Shown here one piece after another: positions 23,560 through 35,766 of a DNA stretch of 64,000 bases. Below the pieces are notes generated by a model that was given only the letters and a program-made list of their open reading frames with translations, had not been told where the DNA came from and ran no database searches. Position 1 is the stretch's first letter; each line of letters starts with the position of its first letter. This stretch comes from Eutypella sp. D-1 (lineage: Eukaryota > Ascomycota > Sordariomycetes > Xylariales > Diatrypaceae): assembly GCA_023313575.1 (NCBI GenBank), contig JAJTTP010000006.1, forward strand, positions 1 through 64,000, written 5' to 3'. The position numbers and the translations under genes are program-made.

Positions 23560-26500
23560 CGTTATAAACTTTTATTTAATAATATTATTAATTTTAAATA
23601 ATATCCGATATTATATTTTTTTAAGCCAAAATTTTTAATAAGTTATTTAATAATTATTTAAATAAATCGAATAAATCGAATAAATAATAACTATATTTAC
23701 GAATTAAAAAGTTATACCCGTTAAATTTAAGCTTAAAAAATTTAAACCTTATAATAATATTACCCCCGTATAACCTTTTTTTATTATAGCCGTAATTTAT
23801 TTATATTAATAACGTTATATATATACCATAAAAATTAATAAAATTTTTAATATTATATTATATTTTACCGGGGAAATAACTTAATGGTTTAAACCCATTT
23901 TAAATGCTTTCGTAAAAATAAAAATAAAAAAAAGATCTATAAAAACTAAACGTTTTTTTAAAAAGTATAAAAACTTTAAAAAAAAAATAAAAGCTAATTA
24001 CGGAAATCCGGATAAAGCTTAAGCCGTTACGTAATAACTTTTAACCTTTAAACAGAAAAAAACAGCTTATATATATGCCGCGTAATTTAAATAACTTATT
24101 ATTAAAACAGATTAAATCGATAACAAATCCTTTATCGATACGTTTTATTAAGGATTTAAAAACTCGGTTAAAAATAAAATCATTACGTAAAATAAACTAA
24201 ATACTTTTAATAAATTCGTTACCTTAATAATTAAAATCGATAATAAATAATTTAAATAACGCTAGGAAAAAAAAGGATATTATATACTTAAAAGATTTAA
24301 AAAATACCAAAATAATAAAAATCAAAATTAAAAACTTACCGACATATTTTATAAAACGGCACCAGGACTTATATTACTCGATATGATATAAAAAAATAAA
24401 TAATAAATTAAATGCTATAATTATAATAAAATAAGATATTTTAAAAAAAAATATAAAGGATTTAAACGGAATATAAATTAAAAACCCGTGCCCGAAAAAA
24501 AATAACCTTTTACCGGTAAAAAAACGTTTAAAATAATCCGTTATATATACTCGGATAATAATATTTATTAATAAGGATTATAAAAAACCAAATAATTAAC
24601 TTAAACCGTAATAAAATAATAACGTTAATAATAATAAAATAAATACCTTAATAACGATAAAAAAAAAACCTTTATAAAAATTTATTTCGCGGAAAAAGAA
24701 AAAATAAAACGATTAATTAATTAATTTAAAAAACGATAAAATTATAAACCATAAGAAATATATAACATTTACATCAAACGATCTTAATAACGCTTTAAAA
24801 AATAACGATTTAAAATCTATTTATAATAATTTCGTAATTAAAACAAATTTATTAGTTAAAAAATCCAAACTCGGATACTGCACTTTTTAAAACACTTTAT
24901 TAACTATCGGAAAATAAAATATTATTAACACGAAAAACGAAAAATCGGCATTATTAACCGAATTAAATAAATGGTTAAAAAAAAGTTTAATTTTTTATAA
25001 TAAAAAAAAAATAAAACCGATTAACGATAATATAAAAAAATTCGGCATTATTATAACCGCGTACCGTATAAATAAAAATAATTAAAAAAAATATCTTACC
25101 CCGGAGGATATTAAATATGCTATTATAATAAATATACCCATTAAACGTTAAAAGCCATAAAGATCCGGAATAAAATCGAATAATAAAAACATAAAATCCG
25201 ATATTAAAAAAATAAATTATTAAACGCCGACTTATATATATTTAAAAACTTATTAAAAAAAATAACCCTTAATAAAATTAACTTTAAACATTTTTATAAA
25301 GATTTAAAAATAAAAAAATAATTATACGCATAAAAGAAATCCAGTAAAAAAAAACTTTATAATAACCTATATAATGCCGTTTAAATTTACGGTAAAAATT
25401 TAAAAAAATAAAGCCGTTTATATTAAAGCCATAAAACGGTATCTTAAAATTTAAAAACATAATATAATATTTATAAACTATTTTAAAAGTTTAAAAATAA
25501 TACGGACATATTATAATACGAATAAAGGTTAAAAATAATTGGTACACCGTTATAATAAATAACGGAACCGACGGTAATTATATAACCTTAAAACTATATA
25601 ATAAATTATAACTATTATAAAAAAAAAATAACATTTTTATAACATAATAAAAGCCGAAGGTTATATTTTTTAATATAACGAAAAAAAAATATTACGGAAA
25701 ACCGATTAATTTAACGTATATATTAAAAAATAAAAATAAAACGTTATCTTTAACATTATGCTTTTAAAAAAATATAACATAATCTTTAAGTAATTATAAC
25801 TATATTAATATAATTTATCGATTAATTAAAAAATTAGCTAAATAATATTTCCTTATTTTTTAAAAACCGATAATAACTTAAAAAAAAGATCTTAATATTT
25901 AATAAACAGTAAATACGGATATAAAAATACGATAAAAACCTTATTAAAAAAAATATAACAAACTAAAAAAAAAAGATATAAAAAAAGGATTAAATAAATT
26001 ATCGCATTTATCCGATAACGATTCCGCTTTTTTAATAGCATTTTAAAAAAAAAAATACGATAATATTATAAATACGCAACGTACCACCATAATACCATTA
26101 ATATAATAAAATATTTCGCAAAAAATTTAAAAAAACACTATTATAACATAATAAATAAAACCACGAGATTATTTTAATAAAAAAAAACGCCACGATTTTA
26201 TAAAATTTATAACTTTAATAAAACTAAACTTAAAGAATTATAAAAATACCTTAAAAATAAGTTAATAAAAAAATACATTTAACGATCAAAATTATTAACA
26301 AAATACCTTATCATATTTATATTTAAAAGAAACAGCAAATTATAATTAATAATCGATTATCGATAATTAAATAAAATCACCGTTAAAAACCGAATATTAT
26401 TACCATTTATTATTAAAATAAAAAACCGCCTGTACGGAGCCAAATAATTTACCACCTTAAATCTTAAAAATAAATATTATTATATTAAAATCAAACCCGG

Positions 26501-29500
26501 AAATAAGTAAAAAACAGCTTTTAAAATAAAATATGGCCTATTCGAATATTTAATTATACCTTTCGGATTAATTAACGCATTAACATCCTTTTAACATATA
26601 ATTAACCATGTTTTATAAAAATATCTTAATATTTTCGTTATCTGTTATTTTAATAATATCTTTATTTATTCGGAATTAAACAAATAGCATAAAAAACATA
26701 TACATAAAATATTATAAACATTATAAAACGTTAACCTATTAATAAAACCCGAAAAAAATATATTTCATATACAGAAAATAAAATTCCTCGGATATATTAT
26801 TACCTTTAAATATATTAAAATAAACCTTAAAAAAATCGTAACTATTAAAAATTAAAAAATACCCATTAATATAAAAAAAATATAGGCCTTTCTCGGTTTA
26901 ACAAATTATTATCGGAAATTTATATAATAATTTAAACATATCGTAACACCTTTTACGGAATTAATAAAAAAAATAAACGGTTTATATAAATTAATAAATT
27001 AAACAAATCTTTTAAAAAATTAAAAAACGCTATTACTAATAAACTAATACTTATTATATATAATCTTAAAAAACCCGTTAAATTAAAAACTAACGCCTCG
27101 GATTACGCTTTTAAAACGTAAATTAAATAATAAAATAAAAAAGAAATTACACCCTATCGTATTTTACTTTTATAAACTTATTAAAACCGAACTTAATTAT
27201 CTAATTTATAATAAAGAATTTCTTATTATTGTTAACGTATTTAAAAAATTTAAACATTACCTTATAAAAAACATATATTAAATTAAAATCTATACCGACC
27301 ATAAAAATATTACATATTTTTTTATTATTTAAACCTTTAACGGAAAACAGTTACGATATGCCGAATATTTTACGGAATTTAATTACATTATTATTTATAA
27401 AAAAGGATTAAAAAACGGATAAATAAATATTATCAGTAAACAGCTTATTATGGAAAAAAAATACATATTAATTAAACACGTAATATTTTAATAAACGCCA
27501 AAAAAACACCTAAAATAATAATAAATAGCTGCTATTAAAATCATTTAAAATAACTTATATAAATAAATCGAATAACATAATAACGAATTACTAATAAAAA
27601 AACAAATAAAAAAGTTATAAATACCATAAAAACTATAAAAACAATTAATATAAAAAATTTACAAATATTTTTTATATAAACACCCGGAAAACCATAAACT
27701 CTTTAAACGATTATAACGGACCTATATATTCGATAAAATAAAATCAATAATATAACAAATACGATAACGATATAATATATATAAAAAAATTAAAATAAAA
27801 TAATATAAACTTTACGGAAAATTATAACCATTACTAATTAATAAATAACCATAAAAGTTTATCATATTTAATTTTATTACCAAATTATTAATATTAAAAA
27901 ATCTAATAATATATAACGGTTATAACAGCATATTTATAATCGTTAACCGATTTATAAAATTTTCTTATTTTATTTTATATAACGAAAACACCGATATAAA
28001 ATAAATAGCATATATTTTCTTATAATATATTATAATAATATACGGCCTTATATTCGAAATTATCTCCGATAAAAAAATAATATTTATATCGAAATTTTAG
28101 CAAAATCTTATAATAAAATTAAAATTAAACCCTAAGTTTATAATAACTTTTAAACCTTAAGTAAACGGATAAATAAAACGAATTAACCAAATATTAAAAA
28201 CCTACTTTTAATAATATATTAATTATAAATAAAATAACTAAATAAAGTAATTACTTATCGCATAATTAATTTATAATACAGCCTATTATAAAAATATACG
28301 GATAATATTTATTAATATTAATTTCGGATTTACCCCGGACGTTTATTAAAATGCCTATAAAAAAAGATTAAATAATATTAAAACCATATTAATATCGGAA
28401 TAACTTAAATAATTGCATAAAAAAATAAAAACAAAACTCGAACTTATACGTTAATAAATAAATAAATATTATAATTAAAAAAGGTTAAAAAAATTAACTT
28501 TCTTAAAAAAAAACATAGTTTATTTAGCTATAAAAAATATTATAATAAAACGACTTAATAAAAAACTCGATTATAAATACATCGGACCGTACCTAATTAT
28601 TAAAAAAATATTAAAAAATAATTATAAACTAAACCTATTATTAAAAATCAGGATTTATTTAATCTTTCATATTTTTTTATTTAAAAACGTAACGGATATA
28701 AACGTTATAAAAATAGGATAAAACGACGTCGAAATAAAAACAAATAAATACGAAACGGAAAAAATCTTAAACGTATAAACAAAAAATAAACGAATAAAAT
28801 ATAAAATTAAATAAAAAAAATATAATAACTCCGAAAATATATAAAAACCCGTTAACCACTTAATAAACGCTTAACGCTTTTTAAAAAATTTTCATTAATA
28901 CCGACGAAAACGTTAACAAAAATAATATCTTAATTAAAATTACCCGATATATTTATTTTAAACTAATTAAAATCCGAAATAACTTTAAAATCCATTAACG
29001 TTTTAATAAACCTTATAAAACGCGTATTTTCCGCCCGACGCTTCTCCTTTTTTAAACTTTTTAACTTTTTTAAAAATTAAAAATTATAATAAATTATCTT
29101 TTTTTTACGATATCGAAAAAACTCCTATAATTTTCGAAAACGTTAAAAACGCGTAATAACCTCGTTTATCTTTTTTTAAAAATAAAAAAATCGCTCCTTA
29201 ATTAATACCTCCTTACGTTTTAAACGATCTTATTCGTAAATAATATTTTAAAAAAAATTAATTAAAATCCTTAAACCATCGCATTACCGTTTATATAAAA
29301 TGCAATTTTAATAATAAATAAAGCTTTTAAATATCACGTACTGTTTTTTACGATAAAAATAAAAAAAATAAAATATAACTTCGAAATTAAAAAATAAAAT
29401 ATAAAAAATAAAAACTTTATAACCGTTTTATTAATTAAAACGGCGATAAAACTTAAAAATACGATTAATTATAATAAAAAAATAAAAAACATAAAAACGG

Positions 29501-29575
29501 AAAAAACTTATAAAAAATAAATAAAAATACGGAAATCAGGTTTTAAAAATAAAAACCTTAAAAAGGGAAAAATCG
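23560..29575 (+). pseudogene. gypsy gag-pol remnant, saturated with stops
   Basis: This is the internal region of the gypsy element. Gag, zinc knuckle, reverse transcriptase, RNase H and integrase blocks are recognisable in order, but G-to-A and C-to-T changes have replaced key residues: the YLDD catalytic box of reverse transcriptase now reads FNN. Stops occur every few dozen codons in every frame, and no open frame of 60 codons survives. TpG and CpA are strongly depleted; remaining C and G sit mostly in CpG, CpC or CpT. It cannot encode a working polyprotein. Confidence 0.85.
29560..29572 (+). other. gypsy polypurine tract
   Basis: The AAAAAGGGAAAAA tract lies 3 bp upstream of the 3' LTR, where plus-strand priming of reverse transcription would start in an LTR retrotransposon. 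G residues that are 5' of G or A are poor RIP targets, which may explain its survival. Confidence 0.6.
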
Positions 29576-29987
29576 TGTTATAACCTAATTAAATTAAATA
29601 AAGGCTAATAACCCTATTCGTTAACGGTATTACCGGAAAAATAAAAACGTAAACCAACCATATTTAATAAGCTATAAAAAAAGCCACATATAAATCCGTT
29701 ATAATCCATAAATCTAAAAATATTAATTAAATCCGTTACGATCTAAAGATTTAATATAACTACATATTTTAATATTAGGAACAAAAGATATAAATAATAT
29801 ATAATTACGCTTATTACCTTTCTTTTAAATAATTTTTAAACTTACCAGTTTATAATATAACTTAATTATTTAACACCTTTTTTTTTATTATCATTAAACA
29901 TAATTACTTATTACTTAAAACCCTAGCACTTTTATTAACATAAACCCCTCGACTGGACTAATAGTTAGGAATAGACCAGCCGTCACA
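29576..29987 (+). repeat. gypsy 3' LTR
   Basis: This 412-bp copy is the mirror of the 5' LTR in mutation pattern: the beginning is heavily mutated and the last 70 bp (CCTCGACTGGACTAATAG to GCCGTCACA) are nearly spared. It is followed by CGTTA. Confidence 0.88.
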
Positions 29988-29992
29988 CGTTA

Positions 29993-32900
29993 AAAAACGA
30001 CCTTATATTAAAGCTTTTTAATAAATATTAACGTAAAAGGAAATAAAAAAAGTTAAAAATATGTTATTACGGCTTTTTAATTATTTATAAAAACGTATTA
30101 TTTTATTTATCCTATTTTTTAACCTTATAGTTATAATTTAAACGGAATTCGATTTAATATAAGCTATTAACTTTTAAAAAATAACGTAAATATTATTAAT
30201 TATCGATAATTTTAAAAAAATTAATAATAAATTAAAAATTAGCTAAATAATTAAGGAAACTTTTAAATAATATTAAAACTATTTTTAAAAATTTATAAAA
30301 ATAAATTTTAAAGTTATATTAAAAACGTTTCGGTTTATATTAAAAACTGTATTAATATAAAAAGGCGTATACGTTAAAAAATATAATATTAATTTCGTAA
30401 TAACATTAATTAACTTTATTACGTAATTTAAATTTCCGGTTTAAAACTTTAAAAAGTTTAAATTAATAAAAAGCCGATAGCTTTATATTTTAATATAAAA
30501 AGTTTCGATTTATAATACGGAATAAAAACCAGTTTATTTATAAATTTATAAATTATTTACTTATTTTAATTTATAGCTCGGAATATTTATAAAACCGTTT
30601 AATAAATTTTAATAATAATTAAGGATTTTGGCGGTATAAATTATGCCAGAATTAATAACTTTTATTAGCTTTTTTTTTATAATTATATGTTAATTTCTTC
30701 CTTTCGGCCCCGATTAACCTTTTTTTTATTTTTTTACGTTTTAATAAATAGCCCCGATTAACTTTGTTTTTAAATATTAACCGTAATTAACCGGAAAACC
30801 TTAGCCCGAGTTTTAAGTATTACGTAATATATTAACGGTATTAATTAACTTTTTGCCGTTAAAATAAATATATTCCTTTTTTACCGGTATTTAACTTTTT
30901 ATTAATATTTACTTTATCCTTATTATTTAACTTTTCCCCGTTAATATTTAATTACTTTTCGGTAATATAAAGTAATTATATTAATTTTTTTTTTCCGGGT
31001 TATTTATTATATTTTAATTATCCCTTTTTTATTAATTATTACCCGGGTTACCCGTTTTAACTTATATATAATTAATAGTATTTTAAATACCTTTATTTAA
31101 CGATAAAAAAAGATAACCGGACCGTTTTCCTTTTAAAAATTTAAATTAACCCGTATATTATAAGACCTGGATAATTTAAAAAATATTAACCTTTAACGTT
31201 ATTTCCTTTTCCTTTTTTTTTACCGATTGCCTTAAATAAAGGACCGGGGCTTGTAAAAACTTTAAGAAATTACGATTCCTTTTTTTAAACGGTATTTAAA
31301 TTTACCCCGGGATTTAATTTATTATTAAAACGGATATTTATACTTATTAATAATTAATAAAAGTAAATTTATTATATTATCCCGCCGGTAAATATTTTAA
31401 ATAAATTATATTTATTAATTATTATAAGATAATTTAAAAAGGTTTAAAATAAAAAAAATAATTATACGGGAAAGGTTTACGATATTTTAAAAAATAAATT
31501 CCGTTTTTTCCTCGATATATATTATATTAACGGTATCCGATAAACCCAGTTTTACGCCATATTTTTAACAATTTTATTAAAACGTATAATATTATATTTT
31601 TTTATAACGTTTTTTACTATTTAATATTTACCGATATATATTTTATTATAAAACATTATTTTAATACCGAATAAAATAAGATTTAATATTATTACGATTA
31701 AATTTTTATAATTTTTTTTAATATTAAAGTTAAAAACGTTAATAAAAATGATTTAAAAATATTTTAAATTATGTTTAATAAATTTTCTTTATATTAAAAA
31801 ATTTTAAAACCCGATTTTCGAGAAAAATAATAATTAATCGCCGTTATATACCGAGTTTATTATATTATTTTTTAGTTTTAATATATTTTTTTTAAACCTA
31901 TTCCCTGTTTTAAAAACCTGGTAAATAAATTACGTGCTTTTATTAATATTTATAAAGTTATAAAGGGAATAGCTTAATATATGGTTATTAAGAATAATAA
32001 CGATAATAATAACGATAATAATATATTTTATATAAACCGAAAATATTACCGGAATAATAAAAACGGGAAGTATTATTAAAAATAAAAACCCGACCGATAA
32101 TAAAAAGGTAAATATTGAATATATAAAAAAAAAAGGTGCTAATTTACGAAATATTTAAAACGGGAACGAAAAAAGGTAAAAAATAAATAAAAAATTAAAA
32201 AGGTAAACCGATATATTAATTATTTAGCTTTTTTAATAAAATACGAAAACATTAAGTTTATTTCGGAATTAAAAAAAAAAGAAAATACCGTAAAACATTT
32301 TAATTAATTAAATAATGGTTAATATTTTATAACTGCTTATTTATTTAATTAATCCTTTTAATACCGAATTAACCTTTTTTTATTAATAATAAAGGATAAA
32401 GTGCCCGATATTATTTTTATTTTAAACAGATATATTAAAAATATATTTTAAAAAATTATGCTAAATATAAAAGCTATTAAAATATTTATTATAAAAAAGG
32501 AATAATGTTTAGCTTTAATAAAAGAATATCTTAATTAACGATTAAAAACGGATAAAAACCGCGTAAAAAAAGTAATTATCCGTTTTAAAAACGGACCTTT
32601 TATTAAATTACTTGGTATAATTTCGGTTATTACGTTATTCGGCTAAATCGATTTTTATATAATATAAATAAATACCCCGTTTTTAATATTAATTAAAGAT
32701 ATGGACCGTTTTAATATATATTTTAATAATATTATTAACCAGTTAATCGGTAAAAACGGTATAATAATAAACGTTATTCGGAAATAAGGATATTTATAAT
32801 TTAAATTTAACGATATTACTTATTTTACGGAAACAGAATTACGTAAGATTTATACGCGTTTTAAATATTTATTTATTAATAAATTATATAATTTATTAAA

Positions 32901-35562
32901 TAAAATAAGGCACGATATTAATATTAACGTATTTAAAGAAATTAATAAGTTTTATTATTATTATTAAATTAAAAATAAAGCTTTTTAAAGGTTTAAATTT
33001 AGCTTAAAAGATTTTAAAATCGATTTTAACTTTAAAATAATTATTAATATGATATATTTAAATAAAAAGCCTGTTTTTTATATTATCGACATAGCCATTA
33101 GATTTTAAACAATACGTTTTATAAAGAACATGTTAATTAAAAAAATATAAAACGTGTTAAAAAAATGCTAAATTAATATTTATTTAAAACTTTTAAATAT
33201 TATTATTTATAACGTTAATATAAATTTCGATAACATTAAATTCCGTAATAAAACACGTTTAATTAATATTATTTATTATTAAATACCGGTAAAGGCATAT
33301 TAATTTATTAATAAAGTAAAAAAGTATTATAATTTTATATATAAAGTTTATAAAATTATTATAAAAAAACTCGGAAATATTAAATTAAAATTATTACGTT
33401 TATAAATAATAATAAAAGCAGTTAATAATATAATTAACCCCGACGGATTTATTTTTACTTTTTTAATTTTTAAAGCTTATTTTCGTATTAATATAGATTT
33501 ACCTTTTATTTTTATATAAACTTAAAAAGCTTAAATTATATAAAAAGCTATAACAAAAATTAAAAAGATTAAAGTATAAAAATCGGTTTAAAACGCGTTA
33601 AATATTAAAAACGGCTTAAATACGTAAAAAGCCCTGTTAAGGTTTTTTTTATTAAGTAATAAAATACTTATATATAAAAAGAAAAATGGTTAAAAAGGAT
33701 TATTTAAAGTTATTATAATTACCGATAAAAATATAACGGTAAATTTAAAAATAATAAAAAGCATAGTAACCTTTCGAAACTTATATTTTAAACCTTATAC
33801 TTAATTAAAAAAAGCTTTTATTTAAAAAAAATTAGAAATTATTATTATCGAAAAGGTTGAGACGATACGAACGAATTTTTAATACGTTAGTATTAAGGAG
33901 AAAAACGATAAAATATTTACTTTTAAACTAAAAATAAATAATAAGATTATAACGGCCGGTAAACTATTTAAAACTTTTAACCTTAAAGAATTAAACGCTT
34001 TATTTAAAAAAAATATTTTTTAACCTGAAATATATAACGCTATTAAATATTAAAATATAATAATATTTAAATTAAAAATAATTCGTAAAATAAAAAGTAA
34101 AAACATTTTATTACCGTATAAAAAATTACGGTTAATCGTTTAAAGTTATAAAGATTTAAATAAAATTTTTATTATAACTTACGCGCTTATTATTTAACGA
34201 GCTAATTAACGTTTTATCCTGGCGATAACCTTTATTTTACGGTTTAAAAGGATAAAAATTATAATATAAAATATTATTATGGCTTATATTTAATTTAAAA
34301 CGTTAATATAACGGATTATTTTTATACGATTACCTGTTAAATTAAAAAAAAAAATATCCCGAAAAAACGTTATTACGTATTATTAAACCGTTATATGGAT
34401 TTACGGAATTAGGTATTTATTAATTTAAAACCTATTTATAACATTATTAGTAAAAATTACATATAAATCTTTTAACGTTTAATTTTTATTTATTAATATC
34501 GGATTTAAAATTATTCGGGATTATAAGATTTTAAATAAATAATACCTTTAACGTCGGTATTACGGAGTTTATGGCTTTAAAAAATAAAGCATTTATTAAA
34601 ATAAAGATTAAAACACGCCTTTAAAAAATATTAAAAAACGGATTAACCGAAAACTTTAACGGTTTATAAATTATTATTTATAACCATAAAATGTTTATTA
34701 TATAAAAAGGACAGGTTAAAAAGTTAAAATTTTTAAATTTAAAAATTAATAAAAAAATATATTAAATAATAAGCATAAAAAACTTATATCTTTTTTATTT
34801 ATTAATTAAAGGCTATATTTAATTATTTTACGGTAACGTAATATACCGAACCCGGCCTTAAAAAAATTAAAATATTAAACGTTAAAATTTAATAATAAAA
34901 AGATAATAAAAACCGCGGACTTATATATGTTAAATTAAAGCTTAAAAAATTAAAATTATATATTTTCGTCGATAATTTATTTATTAATAATAAGGATATA
35001 AATTTATAAATCGGTTATATTATCGTTTTAAATAACGAGAAAATAAAGGATTACGATAATAAGTTTAATATTAAAGGTAATATTATTTATTAGTTATTTA
35101 TTAAATATAAACGCGTTATACGTAACGTTTTAATTAATAAGATATATAATATGGTTTAAAGGTTTAATATAAGCTATATTATTTATTACATATTAAATAT
35201 TATTTTAACCCGATTGTTATTTCTTTACGTTTTATTAGTTTTATATATTAACTTTTTTTTTTATATTAATAAAAAAAGATTAATAATTAATTTAATAATA
35301 TTATAATAATTATACGAAAATAAAGAAATTAACGATATTCGATAAATTTACGGCATTTATAACCCTGCCGATGTTATAATAAAGGCTACCTTTAATAAGG
35401 TTATAAAAACGTTTATCGAAAATAACCAGATTATTTTAAAATTAAAGGGGTGGGTAAAACGGGAATAATATTATTAACGTTTATTATTTAATTATTTAAT
35501 TATTTATTTACTTTTTATAACGCTTTGTAACTAATAAGTTACGAAAAAAAAAATAAAATAAG
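29993..35562 (+). pseudogene. copia gag-pol remnant, saturated with stops
   Basis: This is the larger part of the copia body, right of the gypsy insertion. The left 2 kb should hold Gag but is too decayed to identify. Integrase precedes reverse transcriptase, the Ty1/copia order. The last recognisable residues (LKGWVKRE) end at a TAA at 35467-35469, about 95 bp before the 3' LTR. An A-rich tract at 35543-35561 is the probable polypurine tract. No frame of 60 codons is open. Confidence 0.82.
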
Positions 35563-35761
35563 TGTTAATTATTAATGGTCATTAATATAAACCCATATAC
35601 CAGTAAGAAGTACTTATATACCTATCTCCTGTTTATATAAGGATACGGGCTTCGCCCGTATCCTTTTTAAATAGATAGATAAACCTTAGACCAGAATATA
35701 ACACCAATCTTATTACCTTTCTTATTGTTATCTCTTTCCTTTACGTACGTACCTACCAACA
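35563..35761 (+). repeat. copia 3' LTR
   Basis: This copy has 12 RIP-type changes relative to the 5' LTR, all within its first 70 bp; the remaining 129 bp are essentially spared, ending in an intact CCTACCAACA. The transition from AT-saturated to normal sequence therefore occurs inside this LTR, at about 35640. Confidence 0.9.
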
Positions 35762-35766
35762 CATAT

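Larger units (their letters stand above)
23146..29987 (+). mobile_element. Ty3/gypsy LTR retrotransposon nested in the copia element, RIP-mutated
   Basis: LTRs at 23146-23559 and 29576-29987 bound a 6.8-kb element starting TGTTAT. The pentamer CGTTA occurs immediately outside both ends (23141-23145 and 29988-29992), a candidate target duplication; the sequence just after the 5' LTR also starts CGTTA, so this is not fully certain. A purine tract lies at 29560-29572, directly upstream of the 3' LTR. Decayed plus-strand translations give Gag (KKIKANYGNPDKA near 23980), a CCHC-like knuckle (CYNYNKIRYFKKKYKG near 24412), Ty3-type reverse transcriptase (IMPFGLINAL near 26555, FVICYFNNIFIYSEL near 26630, IKFLGYIITF near 26780), RNase H (LRYAEYFTEFNYIIIYKKG near 27350) and integrase (TLSKRINKTN near 28155; YIGPYLIIKK near 28580). 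Order RT-RNase H-integrase is the Ty3/gypsy order. Confidence 0.9.
22696..35761 (+). mobile_element. Ty1/copia LTR retrotransposon, RIP-mutated, split by a nested Ty3/gypsy element
   Basis: Direct 199-bp LTRs (22696-22894 and 35563-35761) begin TGTTGG and end CCAACA in the least mutated copies, and the element is flanked by the pentamer CATAT on both sides (22691-22695 and 35762-35766). Only 251 bp of internal sequence lies left of the inserted gypsy element; the rest is 29993-35562. Decayed plus-strand translations show a GAG-pre-integrase/integrase zinc region (TETELRKIYTRF near 32840), an integrase core (KPVFYIIDIAIRF near 33070), a copia-type reverse transcriptase (LKELNALFKK near 33985, TVIWIYGIRY near 34390) and RNase H (FVDNLFINNKD near 34970, NPADVIIKATF near 35360). 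Stops are frequent throughout; the element is dead. Confidence 0.88.

Noticed and set aside
22696..35761. AT-rich island as a centromere or mitochondrial insert
   Set aside because: LTR pairs, target duplications and ordered retrotransposon domains explain it fully.
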